64,000 bases of DNA, taken from contig NZ_LXER01000017.1 of assembly GCF_001654925.1 (NCBI RefSeq), positions 310,001 to 374,000 of the forward strand, read 5' to 3'. Both the position numbers and the translations under genes were made by a program. Position 1 is the stretch's first letter. The number at the start of each line of letters is the position of its first letter. The notes beneath the pieces were generated by a model. That model saw only the letters and a program-made list of their open reading frames with translations, had not been told where the DNA came from and did not search any database. This DNA is from Buttiauxella brennerae ATCC 51605. Its GTDB lineage: Bacteria > Pseudomonadota > Gammaproteobacteria > Enterobacterales > Enterobacteriaceae. Of this stretch, positions 44,167-53,350 are shown piece after piece.

Positions 44167-44454
44167 TTAACGTTCCGCAACCAGACGGCTAAAATCGTCC
44201 TCTACCTCTTCTGCTTTCTTAATCTCTACAGATTCTTCCTTAACGGCTTCTGGTTCGTTTGCTTCGCATAAGCGACGCAACAGAGCGTTTTGTCGCTTTT
44301 GCTGATCGAGCAACTCTTCGAGCAGCTCGATCTGGTCGTTCGTGCGGCTACTTGCACGGTTAACAAAGAACCACATTACGAGGCCGATGACCAGCACCAC
44401 CAGGGAAACTGTCAGGGACACGATATTTAACGCGCCAACACTTAATTCGTTCAT
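44167..44454 (-). CDS. yebO: YebO inner-membrane protein
   Basis: A 95-residue protein with one N-terminal membrane helix (IVSLTVSLVVLVIGLVMWFF) and a cytoplasmic coiled segment (EELLDQQKRQNALLRRLC), ending LVAER as E. coli YebO. Function unknown. It follows mgrB by 74 bp on the same strand and may share its transcript. Confidence 0.94.
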   Translation of the reverse strand: MNELSVGALNIVSLTVSLVVLVIGLVMWFFVNRASSRTNDQIELLEELLDQQKRQNALLRRLCEANEPEAVKEESVEIKKAEEVEDDFSRLVAER

Positions 44455-44528
44455 CTTACCACCTCAGCAAAACGCGCTATTCTACACCTGCCGGGCCTTT
44501 AGGTAATCACTATCTGGATAAAAACACA

Positions 44529-44672
44529 CTACCAGGGAATAAATTTGTTAATTGTGCAGATGCCGCTGAAAAATTGTACATCCTGATCGCACATCACGTT
44601 GACCATTTGGGTCCAAAGCAATAGACAGATGCAAAAAACCGCAACCAAAATGAGCCATCTGTACTTTCTCAC
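44529..44672 (-). CDS. mgrB: PhoQ feedback inhibitor MgrB
   Basis: A 47-residue inner-membrane peptide that binds PhoQ and damps PhoP signalling; loss gives polymyxin resistance in several enterics. Sequence includes [20 protein letters not shown] with the two periplasmic Cys (29 and 39) and ends KFIPW. Start is GTG 44672 after GGAGAAAG, the same start type as E. coli. One N-terminal membrane helix. Confidence 0.96.
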   Translation of the reverse strand: MRKYRWLILVAVFCICLLLWTQMVNVMCDQDVQFFSGICTINKFIPW

Positions 44673-44711
44673 TACTTTCTCCAACTTTTACCCGGTAAAT
44701 GTTAAGTCTGG

Positions 44712-44728
44712 CATAGACAGCCTAAACC
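44712..44728 (-). promoter_or_regulatory. Possible PhoP box of mgrB
   Basis: Minus strand GGTTTAGGCTGTCTATG, 40 bp before the start. The first half-site GGTTTA fits the PhoP direct repeat; the second (TCTATG) fits poorly. mgrB is a known PhoP target. Confidence 0.35.
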
Positions 44729-44829
44729 GCACATAACTCGTTCGCATACTATTTAAGAATCATCATATTGATACTACAAGGCAATCCGCTACGCTTAGAA
44801 CACTAATTACTTAATAATAAGAGGTACCT

Positions 44830-45072
44830 ATGCGTATTGTGATCCGCACTATTATTGTAATAGCGCTGTTGTGGATCGGTTTACTCCTCTCCGGGTACGG
44901 GGTTTTGATTGGGAGTCATGAGAATGCGGCTGGTATGGGGCTACAATGCAAATATCTCACTGCACGTAATGTAACCACTGCACAATTTATTCATACTAAT
45001 AGCGGGATTATCGGCCTTAGCGATTGCCCTGTATTGCGTAAAAGTGACAAAGTCATCGACGATGGAATGTAG
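44830..45072 (+). CDS. yobH: YobH exported small protein
   Basis: An 80-residue protein with an N-terminal hydrophobic segment (TIIVIALLWIGLLLSGYGVL) that may be an anchor or signal, then a small domain with two Cys (GLQCKYLTAR, SDCPVLRK), probably disulfide-linked outside. Same as E. coli YobH, unknown function. GAGGTACC SD. Convergent with kdgR. Confidence 0.92.
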   Translation: MRIVIRTIIVIALLWIGLLLSGYGVLIGSHENAAGMGLQCKYLTARNVTTAQFIHTNSGIIGLSDCPVLRKSDKVIDDGM

Positions 45073-45083
45073 ATAATTGACTA

Positions 45084-45117
45084 TAAAAAAACGCCGCTAA
45101 ATAGCGGCGTTCTTTAT
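45084..45117. terminator. Bidirectional terminator yobH/kdgR
   Basis: AACGCCGCTA - AA - TAGCGGCGTT with A6 before and T-rich after, between two convergent stops. Confidence 0.88.
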
Positions 45118-45121
45118 TTCA

Positions 45122-45913
45122 TTAGAATGGGTATTCGTGATAACCCATTTGTTCAGAAATAGTACGCGCAGCATCGTGAAGCATCGCCACATATTCATGG
45201 AGTCTATCTTCAGAAAAACGCAGTGTCGGGAATGAAATACTCAAACCGGCAATAACGACACCAAAGCGGTCGAATACAGGTACGCCGATGCAACGCAAAC
45301 CTTCTTCCTGCTCCTGGTTATCTTCGCCATAACCTTGTTCACGCACGGTATCCAGAACATCCAACAATTCGTCAGTGCTCATAATTGTGCGTTCAGTGCT
45401 GCGGTTGTATTCAACATCAGCAAGAATTTCACGGACTTCATTACGATCACGCCATGCCAGCAATACTTTACCGATAGCGGTGCTATACAACGGGTTACGA
45501 CGCCCAATGCGCGAGTACATGCGCAGGTTGTACATTGAGTCAATTTTATGGATATAGACAATGCTGTCTTCATCCAACGCACCCAAGTGGATCGTTTCTT
45601 TCGTCAGACGCGAAAGCTCACGCATCTGGATGTCTGCACTACGAATCAAATCAACGTTTTGCAACGCACGCGCGCCAAGTTCAAACAGCTTCAGCGTCAG
45701 CGAATACTTTTCAGATTCGCCTTCCTGAGCAACATAACCCAGGGATTTCATAGTCTGCAAAAAGCGATAGACGGTGCTTTTTGACATCATTACGCGTTGC
45801 GATAACTCAGTAATACCAATTTCGCGTTCTTCGCCAAGCGCCTGTAAAATGCCAAAAACTTTCAGGACAGAAGAGACAGAATCAGGTTGTTTATCCAGAT
45901 CTGCGATAGCCAT
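45122..45913 (-). CDS. kdgR: KDG-responsive IclR-family repressor KdgR
   Basis: Represses pectin/hexuronate breakdown and 2-keto-3-deoxygluconate uptake genes; ligand KDG releases it. 263 residues: N-terminal winged HTH (about 25-75, ITELSQRVMMSKSTVYRFL) and IclR effector domain from GALDEDSIVYIHKID. Very like E. coli KdgR. Divergent from yebQ across 180 bp. Confidence 0.96.
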   Translation of the reverse strand: MAIADLDKQPDSVSSVLKVFGILQALGEEREIGITELSQRVMMSKSTVYRFLQTMKSLGYVAQEGESEKYSLTLKLFELGARALQNVDLIRSADIQMRELSRLTKETIHLGALDEDSIVYIHKIDSMYNLRMYSRIGRRNPLYSTAIGKVLLAWRDRNEVREILADVEYNRSTERTIMSTDELLDVLDTVREQGYGEDNQEQEEGLRCIGVPVFDRFGVVIAGLSISFPTLRFSEDRLHEYVAMLHDAARTISEQMGYHEYPF

Positions 45914-46092
45914 TAAATCACCTCGATCGCATTTGTTTTATAAAAATCAGAACCGGTTTTTAGTATAAGTTGACTACCATGTCATCGCAATGAATCTATT
46001 CTATTTCGTTACAAATCTGCGACATATCCCTTAAATTTAGTGCTATTATTATTGCTCTTCGAATAAATTACCCATGAAGTCAAATTTCCCTT

Positions 46093-47469
46093 ATGGATAA
46101 AACCCTTTCTGACGGGCTGCCGTTGCCGCAGCGCTATGGTGCTATTTTGGCCATCGCGCTGGGAATTACGATGGCGGTTCTCGATGGCGTCATCGCAAAT
46201 GTAGCCCTTCCAACTATTGCCCGTGAGCTCAATGCAAGCCCCGCCGAGTCCATCTGGATTGTTAACAGTTACCAAATCGCGATAATTATTTCGTTACTGT
46301 CGATGTCATTCCTGGGCGATATTTTCGGCTATCGCCGGGTATATCAGTGCGGATTGGTGCTGTTCTGCATGACATCACTATTCTGCGCACTCTCTGATTC
46401 GTTATCAATGCTGACGTTTGCGCGCGTGTTACAGGGTTTTGGCGGCGCTGCATTAATGAGCGTAAATACAGCGCTTATCCGGCTTATTTATCCGCAGAAA
46501 TATCTTGGCCGTGGGATGGGAATTAACTCATTTATTGTTGCCGTTTCGTCAGCCGCAGGGCCAACCATTGCCGCCGCGATCCTTTCTGTTGCTTCGTGGA
46601 AATGGCTATTTTTAATTAACGTTCCGATTGGCATTGTCGCGCTGTTGTTGGCCATTCGTTTTCTGCCCGCCAATCAGCAGAAATCACAAGGCCAGCGCTT
46701 TGATATCCCAAGCGCCATCATGAACGCATTAACGTTCGGCTTATTGATCTCGGCTATTAGTGGCTTTGCTCAGGGTCAGTCTGGCTGGCTTATTCTCTGC
46801 GAACTGGTCGCGTTACTGGTCATCGGTTTCTTCTTTATTCGCCGCCAGTTGAAACTGCCCTTCCCGTTATTACCCGTCGATTTACTGCGTATTCCGGTAT
46901 TCTCGTTATCCATGGGCACATCCGTCTGCTCTTTTGCCGCCCAAATGTTAGCGATGGTTTCACTCCCCTTCTTCCTGCAATCCACATTAGGGCGCAGCGA
47001 AGTCGAAACGGGCCTGCTGCTGACGCCGTGGCCCATCGCGACGATGATAATGGCCCCTATCGCTGGCCATTTAATTGAGCGCGTTCATGCGGGGCTGTTG
47101 GGTGGAATTGGGCTGGCGGTAATGGCGTGTGGGTTATTTGCATTGGCACTGTTGCCGCACAACCCGACAGATGTGGATATTATCTGGCGCATGCTGCTTT
47201 GCGGGGCCGGTTTTGGCCTGTTCCAGTCGCCAAACAACCACACCATTATTTCGTCAGCGCCGCGCAACCGTAGCGGTGGCGCGAGCGGCATGTTAGGCAC
47301 AGCAAGGTTGCTGGGCCAGAGTTGCGGTGCGGCCCTGGTTGCGCTGATGTTTAACCTCTTCACGACTCACGGGACGCATGCTTCGCTATTACTGGCGGGC
47401 AGTTTTGCGACTGTTGCCGCAATTGTCAGCAGCTTAAGAATGTCACAACCCACGTCTTCGCAGGCATAA
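46093..47469 (+). CDS. yebQ: MFS drug:H+ antiporter YebQ (14-TMS family)
   Basis: A 458-residue EmrB/QacA-type major facilitator, one residue from E. coli YebQ (457). Motif near helix 2-3 FLGDIFGYRRVYQCG, motif C-like in SSAAGPTIAAAIL. Probable multidrug exporter, substrate not defined. Beside kdgR as in E. coli. Closed by a terminator shared with htpX. Confidence 0.93.
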   Translation: MDKTLSDGLPLPQRYGAILAIALGITMAVLDGVIANVALPTIARELNASPAESIWIVNSYQIAIIISLLSMSFLGDIFGYRRVYQCGLVLFCMTSLFCALSDSLSMLTFARVLQGFGGAALMSVNTALIRLIYPQKYLGRGMGINSFIVAVSSAAGPTIAAAILSVASWKWLFLINVPIGIVALLLAIRFLPANQQKSQGQRFDIPSAIMNALTFGLLISAISGFAQGQSGWLILCELVALLVIGFFFIRRQLKLPFPLLPVDLLRIPVFSLSMGTSVCSFAAQMLAMVSLPFFLQSTLGRSEVETGLLLTPWPIATMIMAPIAGHLIERVHAGLLGGIGLAVMACGLFALALLPHNPTDVDIIWRMLLCGAGFGLFQSPNNHTIISSAPRNRSGGASGMLGTARLLGQSCGAALVALMFNLFTTHGTHASLLLAGSFATVAAIVSSLRMSQPTSSQA

Positions 47470-47500
47470 AAAAAGCGTGCCAGCGATGGCACGCTTTTTT
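47468..47500. terminator. Bidirectional terminator yebQ/htpX
   Basis: A7-GCGTGCCA - GCGA - TGGCACGC-T6, overlapping the last base of yebQ stop and 15 bp before the htpX stop. Confidence 0.92.
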
Positions 47501-47514
47501 ACTACGTTTTACGA

Positions 47515-48396
47515 CTACTTCAGGTATTCACCGTTACGCAGAGCTTCAATACGCTTGTCCAAAGGTGGGTGAGTCATGAACAGTTCGCTCATAGACTTCG
47601 CCTTGCCGTTGATACAAAACGCCATCATGCTGCTGGCTTCTTGTGGCTCATAGCTGGTTTTCAGACGCTGCAATGCGGCGATCATTTTTTCACGACCGAC
47701 CAATTTTGCAGAACCCGCATCAGCGTGGAATTCACGATGACGTGAGAACCACATGGTGATGATGCTCGCCAGAATACCAAACACCAGCTCCAGCACTGTC
47801 GCAATGGCAAAATAGACAAACGGGTTGCCGTTATTGCTCTCACCCTCATCCCGGTTACCAGACAAGAAGCCAGAAGCGACCTGCGCGATAATACGAGAAA
47901 TAAAGATAACGAAGGTGTTCACCACACCCTGAATCAGCGTCATGGTAACCATGTCGCCATTCGCAATATGGCTGATTTCGTGAGCAATTACCGCTTCTGC
48001 TTCATCACGGCTCATGTTCTGCAGAAGACCGGTGCTAACCGCAACAAGCGATGCATTTCGACGTGCGCCAGTGGCAAACGCGTTGATATCCGGCGCATGG
48101 TAAATTGCCACCTGCGGCATAGCGATACCCGCCTGCTGTGACTGCTGACGTACAGTGTCCATCAGCCAGCGCTCAGTTTCGTTACGCGGCTGCTCAATCA
48201 CTTCCCCGCCCACTGAACGCAATGCCATCCATTTGGACATCATTAATGAGATGATTGAACCACCAAAGCCAAACAACACCGCCATGATCATCAGACCCTG
48301 CACGCTGCTCGACTGGATCCCCGTCAGGCTTAGCACGAGCCCGAAAACGACCATGACTGCAAGGTTGGTCAACAGGAAAAGCCCGATTCGCATCAT
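47515..48396 (-). CDS. htpX: Membrane protease HtpX
   Basis: Zinc metalloprotease that degrades damaged inner-membrane proteins with FtsH. 293 residues, equal to E. coli: two N-terminal membrane helices, HExxH in [12 protein letters not shown] (about 139-150), two more hydrophobic segments, and the third ligand region [15 protein letters not shown] 48396 gives the E. coli N-terminus ([11 protein letters not shown]). Cpx-controlled in E. coli; no box located here. Confidence 0.96.
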   Translation of the reverse strand: MMRIGLFLLTNLAVMVVFGLVLSLTGIQSSSVQGLMIMAVLFGFGGSIISLMMSKWMALRSVGGEVIEQPRNETERWLMDTVRQQSQQAGIAMPQVAIYHAPDINAFATGARRNASLVAVSTGLLQNMSRDEAEAVIAHEISHIANGDMVTMTLIQGVVNTFVIFISRIIAQVASGFLSGNRDEGESNNGNPFVYFAIATVLELVFGILASIITMWFSRHREFHADAGSAKLVGREKMIAALQRLKTSYEPQEASSMMAFCINGKAKSMSELFMTHPPLDKRIEALRNGEYLK

Positions 48397-48551
48397 AATT
48401 TTCTTTTTACCTCGGTTAAAAATACGCATTCTGCGTTACCCCACATCGTAGGGGCAAGCCTGCCATTTTCAAGCATTCATCACTGCCAAGTGGTTAATAA
48501 TACATAACTTTACATTCAAGAAGAGGTAGGTTTACGCGGCTTGATAGAGGT

Positions 48552-48583
48552 AAAAAAAAACAGGCACAAAATTTTGTGCCTGT
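48552..48583 (-). terminator. prc terminator
   Basis: Minus strand ACAGGCACAAA-ATTTTGTGCCTGT then nine T residues. Ends the proQ-prc transcript before htpX. Confidence 0.92.
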
Positions 48584-48591
48584 CGGGGGAG

Positions 48592-50640
48592 TTACTTAGC
48601 AGGAGCGGGTTGCTCGGCGGGTTTATCTTGCTGCATTTTTGCAAGATCCAGCGCGATATGAACCGTTTCATCGAGATAAGGATCAGGTTCTTGATAATCC
48701 TTCGGTAAGTCGTCCAGTTTTTTCAACGGCGCTTTACCTTCTCGCTTGTAGCGATCGTTAATACGTTCCAGACGCGTAGCATCGTCTTCCTGGTTCTCTT
48801 TCTCACGTTGAGCAAGGTTCAGGGATGCAATATTACGCTTCTCTTTCAGGGCATTGAAACGCGCAATGTCCTTCATGATGTACTGGAACTCAGGATCGGC
48901 TGCAATTCTGTCCTGATGTAATTTAAGCAGTTGCGGCTCAAATACGCTCAGATCGCCTGACTTGACGTAAGTGGCGGCGTTAATGCTATCCCATGGGAGC
49001 GCATTATCTTCAAACTTCTCGCCAGTTTCCGTCTCTTCAGTACCGGTCGGCATCATCAAATCTGGCGTTACACCTTTACGCTGAGTACTGCCGCCATTAA
49101 TGCGGTAGAACTTCTGGATGGTGTACTGCACAGAGCCTAATGCCGGCCATTCCGGGCGCAACATCTGGTCGTAGATACGATTCAAAGAACGGTATTGCTG
49201 AACAGTGCCTTTCCCGAAGGTCGGTTCACCAACAATCAGTGCACGCCCATAATCCTGCATCGCCGCGGCGAAAATTTCAGATGCTGACGCACTGAAACGG
49301 TCAACCATGACGACCAATGGACCTTTGTAGTACACAACACCGTCGGTATCGCTGTCTTCGCGCACTTTACCGTTGTTATCGCGTACCTGAACAACCGGCC
49401 CACCTGGAATAAACAGGCCAGAAAGTGATACAGCTTCGGTCAGTGCACCGCCACCGTTAGAACGCAAATCAATGATCACGCTCTTCACGTTCTGTTTTTC
49501 CATTTTTTGCAGCTGAACTTTGACGTCATCCGTCAAGCCAACATAGAAGCCAGGTATATCCAGCACGCCCACTTTATCTTTGCCGACTGTTTTCACAGTC
49601 AGTTTGACTGCACGGTCTTCAAGACGAATGCGCTCACGCGTTAACGTCACGACACGTGTTTTGGTCCCCTTACCTGCTGGTAAGATTTCCAGGCGAACCT
49701 TGCTGCCTTTTGGCCCTTTGATCAGCGCAACGACATCATCAAGACGCCAGCCAATCACATCAACCATCGGCTTGCCTGTTTGACCTACGCCCACAATACG
49801 GTCACCAACGGTAATCGTTTTGCTTTTCGCAGCAGGACCACCAGCAACCATCGAGTTGATAACCGTATAGTCATCGTCCATTTGCAGCACGGCACCAATA
49901 CCTTCCAGAGATAAACTCATTTCGGTATTGAATTGTTCCGTGTTACGCGGCGACAAATAATTGGTATGCGGATCGATTTCGTGAGCAAAGGCGGTCATCG
50001 CCAGCGAGAACACATCTTCGCTGTTGGACTGCGCCAGACGGCGAATGGCGAACTGATAGCGCTTGGTAAGCGTTTCACGAATTTCCTGATCGCTTTTACC
50101 CGTCAGTTTCAGACTCAGTTCGTCATACTTAACTTTGCTGTCCCAGAGCGCATTCAGCTCTGCAACACTCACCGGCCACGGCGACTTGCTACGGTCCAGG
50201 TTGTAGGTATCTTTGCCGGTGAAATCCATCGGCTTTTCCAGCACCTTCAGCGCGTATTGATAACGTTCAAAACGACGCTTCTGTGCCAGATTATAAAGAT
50301 CGTAAAATACGTCCAGTTTACCAGTGCGCAATTCATCGCCAATCTGTTTTTTCCGCGACACAAACTGCTCAACGTCGCTGGCAAGCAGCACGTTGTGGCT
50401 ATAGTCGAGAAGGTTCAGATAGCGATCGAAAATTTTCGCGGAAAAATTTTCATCCAGATCAAACTGACGGTAATGCGAGCGAGTGAAGCGTGATGTCACA
50501 CGCTCACTCACTGTAGCGTGCTGTGTCTCTTCCTTTAACTGCGGGATTTGAGAAGCTTGCGTGATATTTTCGACGGCCAGTGCGCTACCTGCAAGAAACA
50601 ACAGACTCGCGACCGCCGTACGCTTAAAGAATTTGTTCAT
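48592..50640 (-). CDS. prc: Tail-specific periplasmic protease Prc (Tsp)
   Basis: Processes the FtsI C-terminus and, with NlpI, degrades MepS. 682 residues, equal to E. coli. Signal peptide ends at ALA-VEN (about 22); TSP N-terminal region, PDZ domain (LEGIGAVLQMDDDYTVI), S41 protease domain with catalytic Ser in DRFSASASEIFAAA and Lys in GEPTFGKGTVQ. C-terminus low-complexity (KPAEQPAPAK). 20 bp after proQ. Confidence 0.96.
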   Translation of the reverse strand: MNKFFKRTAVASLLFLAGSALAVENITQASQIPQLKEETQHATVSERVTSRFTRSHYRQFDLDENFSAKIFDRYLNLLDYSHNVLLASDVEQFVSRKKQIGDELRTGKLDVFYDLYNLAQKRRFERYQYALKVLEKPMDFTGKDTYNLDRSKSPWPVSVAELNALWDSKVKYDELSLKLTGKSDQEIRETLTKRYQFAIRRLAQSNSEDVFSLAMTAFAHEIDPHTNYLSPRNTEQFNTEMSLSLEGIGAVLQMDDDYTVINSMVAGGPAAKSKTITVGDRIVGVGQTGKPMVDVIGWRLDDVVALIKGPKGSKVRLEILPAGKGTKTRVVTLTRERIRLEDRAVKLTVKTVGKDKVGVLDIPGFYVGLTDDVKVQLQKMEKQNVKSVIIDLRSNGGGALTEAVSLSGLFIPGGPVVQVRDNNGKVREDSDTDGVVYYKGPLVVMVDRFSASASEIFAAAMQDYGRALIVGEPTFGKGTVQQYRSLNRIYDQMLRPEWPALGSVQYTIQKFYRINGGSTQRKGVTPDLMMPTGTEETETGEKFEDNALPWDSINAATYVKSGDLSVFEPQLLKLHQDRIAADPEFQYIMKDIARFNALKEKRNIASLNLAQREKENQEDDATRLERINDRYKREGKAPLKKLDDLPKDYQEPDPYLDETVHIALDLAKMQQDKPAEQPAPAK

Positions 50641-50660
50641 GCCCGGGTCTGGCCTCCGTT

Positions 50661-51341
50661 TCAGAACTGCAAGTGTTCTGCGCGTACGATCATTGCCATA
50701 CCAGAAGTCAGCTGTACACGGACGCCATCTTTGGTAATTTCCAGTACGGTGGCATCCATCGCGTTGTTACCCGCTTTGACTTTGATTGCCTGACCCACCT
50801 GCAAAGCAGAAATGTCCGTAACCGGAGTGCGTTTTTCTTCACGCGGAGCTTGTGGCGCCGGTTTTTCTACACGTGGTTTACGTTCTGTTGCTTCCGGGCG
50901 ACGTGGAGCAGGACGAGGCTTGCGATCACGGCGTGGCTTATCAGCAACGGTTTCACCGTTAGCAATAGCCGCTTCACGTTTCTTCGCTTGCTGTTCTGCA
51001 CGCTGTGCCTGAACACGAGCTTTTGCTTCTTCAAGCTGCTTACGAGCATGCTCAACGTGCTGCTCATCGAGTTCACCACATGGGTTACCATCGAGATCAA
51101 CACGGATCGCGCCGACTTTGATACCGTACAGGTAACGCCAGCTTGAAGTGTAAAGACGTAACGCGGAACGAAGTTGAGTTTTGCTGAGGCTCATCTCCCC
51201 TTCAACGCGCGCGACCAAATCCTGGAAGATACCAATCTTCAGGGGGCGGGCTTCACCTTCAGCGCTAAAGCACTGTGGGAAACGCTCTGCCAAAAAGGCG
51301 ATGACTTCTTTGCTACTATTCAACTTAGGTTGATTTTCCAT
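50661..51341 (-). CDS. proQ: RNA chaperone ProQ
   Basis: FinO-domain global RNA-binding protein. 226 residues (E. coli 232): FinO domain 1-120 ([36 protein letters not shown]), a basic linker rich in Arg/Pro/Glu (130-175), and a C-terminal Tudor-like domain ([20 protein letters not shown]). Stabilises mRNA 3' ends and sRNAs. In one unit with prc. Confidence 0.96.
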   Translation of the reverse strand: MENQPKLNSSKEVIAFLAERFPQCFSAEGEARPLKIGIFQDLVARVEGEMSLSKTQLRSALRLYTSSWRYLYGIKVGAIRVDLDGNPCGELDEQHVEHARKQLEEAKARVQAQRAEQQAKKREAAIANGETVADKPRRDRKPRPAPRRPEATERKPRVEKPAPQAPREEKRTPVTDISALQVGQAIKVKAGNNAMDATVLEITKDGVRVQLTSGMAMIVRAEHLQF

Positions 51342-51445
51342 GAAATTTCCTGATTACAACGGAGTTGCCAACAATCCGCAGGCATGAACAGGCGACATTA
51401 TAATGACGCTATCAGCAAATGCCACGTTATCCGTTGTTTATCATG

Positions 51446-51934
51446 CTAACGAGTGAAGAATTTTTTAAAATCCGTGTCGGCAAGCGTCAGCGAGAGCTGC
51501 GTTACCAGTTGAGATAAGCCGAGTTGGTCTTCAGGTGTGAAGCGCCCAAACTCCGTGCTATCAATATCCAGAACCCCAATTACCTCACCCTTAACCGTGA
51601 TCGGCAGGACGATTTCGGAGTTGCTGGCAGCGTCACAGGCGATGTGACCATCAAAAGCATGCACATCTTCGACGCGCTGAATGCTGTTGGTGGATACCGC
51701 TGTACCGCAAACACCTTTTCCTACCGGAATTCGGACACAGGCAATTTTGCCCTGGAACGGCCCCAGAACCAGAGTTTCACCTTCTAATAGATAAAAACCC
51801 GCCCAGTTAACGCCTTCAAGACGTTCGAACAATAACGCGCTGGTATTTGCCAACGTCGCCAAAAAGCTTGTTTCACCTGCCATTAACGCACTGAAATCGC
51901 GGTTCAGATCCGCGTAAAATTGTTCTTTGTTCAT
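51446..51934 (-). CDS. msrC: Free methionine-(R)-sulfoxide reductase
   Basis: GAF-domain enzyme reducing free Met-R-sulfoxide with thioredoxin. 162 residues (E. coli 165). Active-site Cys appear in IACVRIPVGKGVCGTA and HIACDAASNSE. Also called YebR. Divergent in function from neighbours proQ and letA; convergent or separate transcript. Confidence 0.94.
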   Translation of the reverse strand: MNKEQFYADLNRDFSALMAGETSFLATLANTSALLFERLEGVNWAGFYLLEGETLVLGPFQGKIACVRIPVGKGVCGTAVSTNSIQRVEDVHAFDGHIACDAASNSEIVLPITVKGEVIGVLDIDSTEFGRFTPEDQLGLSQLVTQLSLTLADTDFKKFFTR

Positions 51935-52105
51935 TGATTAACCATAGTATGTTGTCTTACTCAACTGCATAGCATAGTAAAATAAGCATTAAATGCCTTA
52001 TGCCACAAGATGTATCATTCATTGAATTACTATACGCTTAAAGAATATTTCATAACCCTTTGAGATACCCCATGCGCCAGCGGTATTCCCTGCTTACGAT
52101 GACAC

Positions 52106-53350
52106 ATGAAAATACACGCCATTAGCCATGCTGTACCGCAGGCACGTTATCAGCGTTGCCCTCAATGCGATACCCTTTTCTCGTTACCGTTGGTTAAATC
52201 ATCGCAGAGCGCGTATTGCCCGCGTTGTGACGCTAAAGTTTACCATGGACGCGACTGGTCGCTCACACGCCTGGCGGCAATGGCAGTCGCCATGCTGTTA
52301 CTGATGCCTGTCGCTTTTTCAGAGCCCTTAGTGCGCATCTATTTATTAGGTACACGCATTGATGCCAATTTGTTTCAGGGCATCTGGCAGATGACCCGCC
52401 AGGGTGATCCTCTGACGGCCGCGATGGTGTTGTTCTGTTCGGTGGGTGCTCCTGCAACGTTAGTCGCCGGTATCGCCTATCTCTATTTCGGTAATATCCT
52501 GGGCATGAATCTTCGCCCGGTACTGCTGATGCTGGAGAAACTCAAAGAATGGGTCATGCTGGATATTTATCTGGTCGCCATTGGCGTGGCCTGCATAAAG
52601 GTGCGAGAGTTTGCGTTTATTCAGCCGGGCGTGGGTCTGGTGGCATTTATTGCCCTTGTGGTATTAAGCCTCTTAACCCTGATTCACCTGAATATGGAAC
52701 AGCTTTGGTCGCGCTTTTACCCGCAGCGGCCGCCTCGCGCCTGGAATTCGCAATTACGCGTCTGTCTCGGTTGCCATTTTACCGGCGTGCCGGATAACCG
52801 CGGGCGTTGCCCACGCTGCCATGTGCCGCTGAGAGTACGTCGTCGCCACAGTTTACAAAAATCCTGGGCGGCATTAATCGGCTCGTTAGTGTTTTTATTG
52901 CCCGCTAACCTGTTGCCGATTTCGATTCTTTACGTCAATGGCTCGCGCCAGGAAGACACGATTTTTTCCGGTATTATCTCTTTAGCCAGCAGTAACGTAG
53001 CCGTTGCAGCAGTGGTTTTCATCGCCAGTATTTTAGTACCGTTCACCAAAGTTATCGTGCTGATTTCATTGCTGGTAAGTATCCATTTCAAATGTGAGAA
53101 AGGGCTTAGAACGCGTATTTTACTGCTACGCTTTATTACCTGGATTGGCCGCTGGTCTATCCTCGACCTCTTTGTTATTTCGCTTACGATGTCGCTGGTT
53201 AATCGCGATCAGCTATTGGCATTTACTATGGGACCGGCTGCGTTTTATTTTGGCGCAGCGGTTATTTTAACTATTCTTGCTGTCGAATGGCTGGATAGCC
53301 GACTACTTTGGGACGCACATGAGTCAGGAAATGCCCGCTTCACCGACTGA
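52106..53350 (+). CDS. letA: Lipid transport membrane protein LetA (YebS)
   Basis: Inner-membrane partner of LetB in envelope lipid transport. 414 residues: two PqiA-like halves, each with a zinc ribbon ([15 protein letters not shown] and [15 protein letters not shown]) followed by four hydrophobic helices. N-terminus is 13 residues shorter than E. coli because an in-frame stop precedes ATG 52106; the SD is weak. Last 32 bp overlap letB, so they are coupled. Confidence 0.95.
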   Translation: MKIHAISHAVPQARYQRCPQCDTLFSLPLVKSSQSAYCPRCDAKVYHGRDWSLTRLAAMAVAMLLLMPVAFSEPLVRIYLLGTRIDANLFQGIWQMTRQGDPLTAAMVLFCSVGAPATLVAGIAYLYFGNILGMNLRPVLLMLEKLKEWVMLDIYLVAIGVACIKVREFAFIQPGVGLVAFIALVVLSLLTLIHLNMEQLWSRFYPQRPPRAWNSQLRVCLGCHFTGVPDNRGRCPRCHVPLRVRRRHSLQKSWAALIGSLVFLLPANLLPISILYVNGSRQEDTIFSGIISLASSNVAVAAVVFIASILVPFTKVIVLISLLVSIHFKCEKGLRTRILLLRFITWIGRWSILDLFVISLTMSLVNRDQLLAFTMGPAAFYFGAAVILTILAVEWLDSRLLWDAHESGNARFTD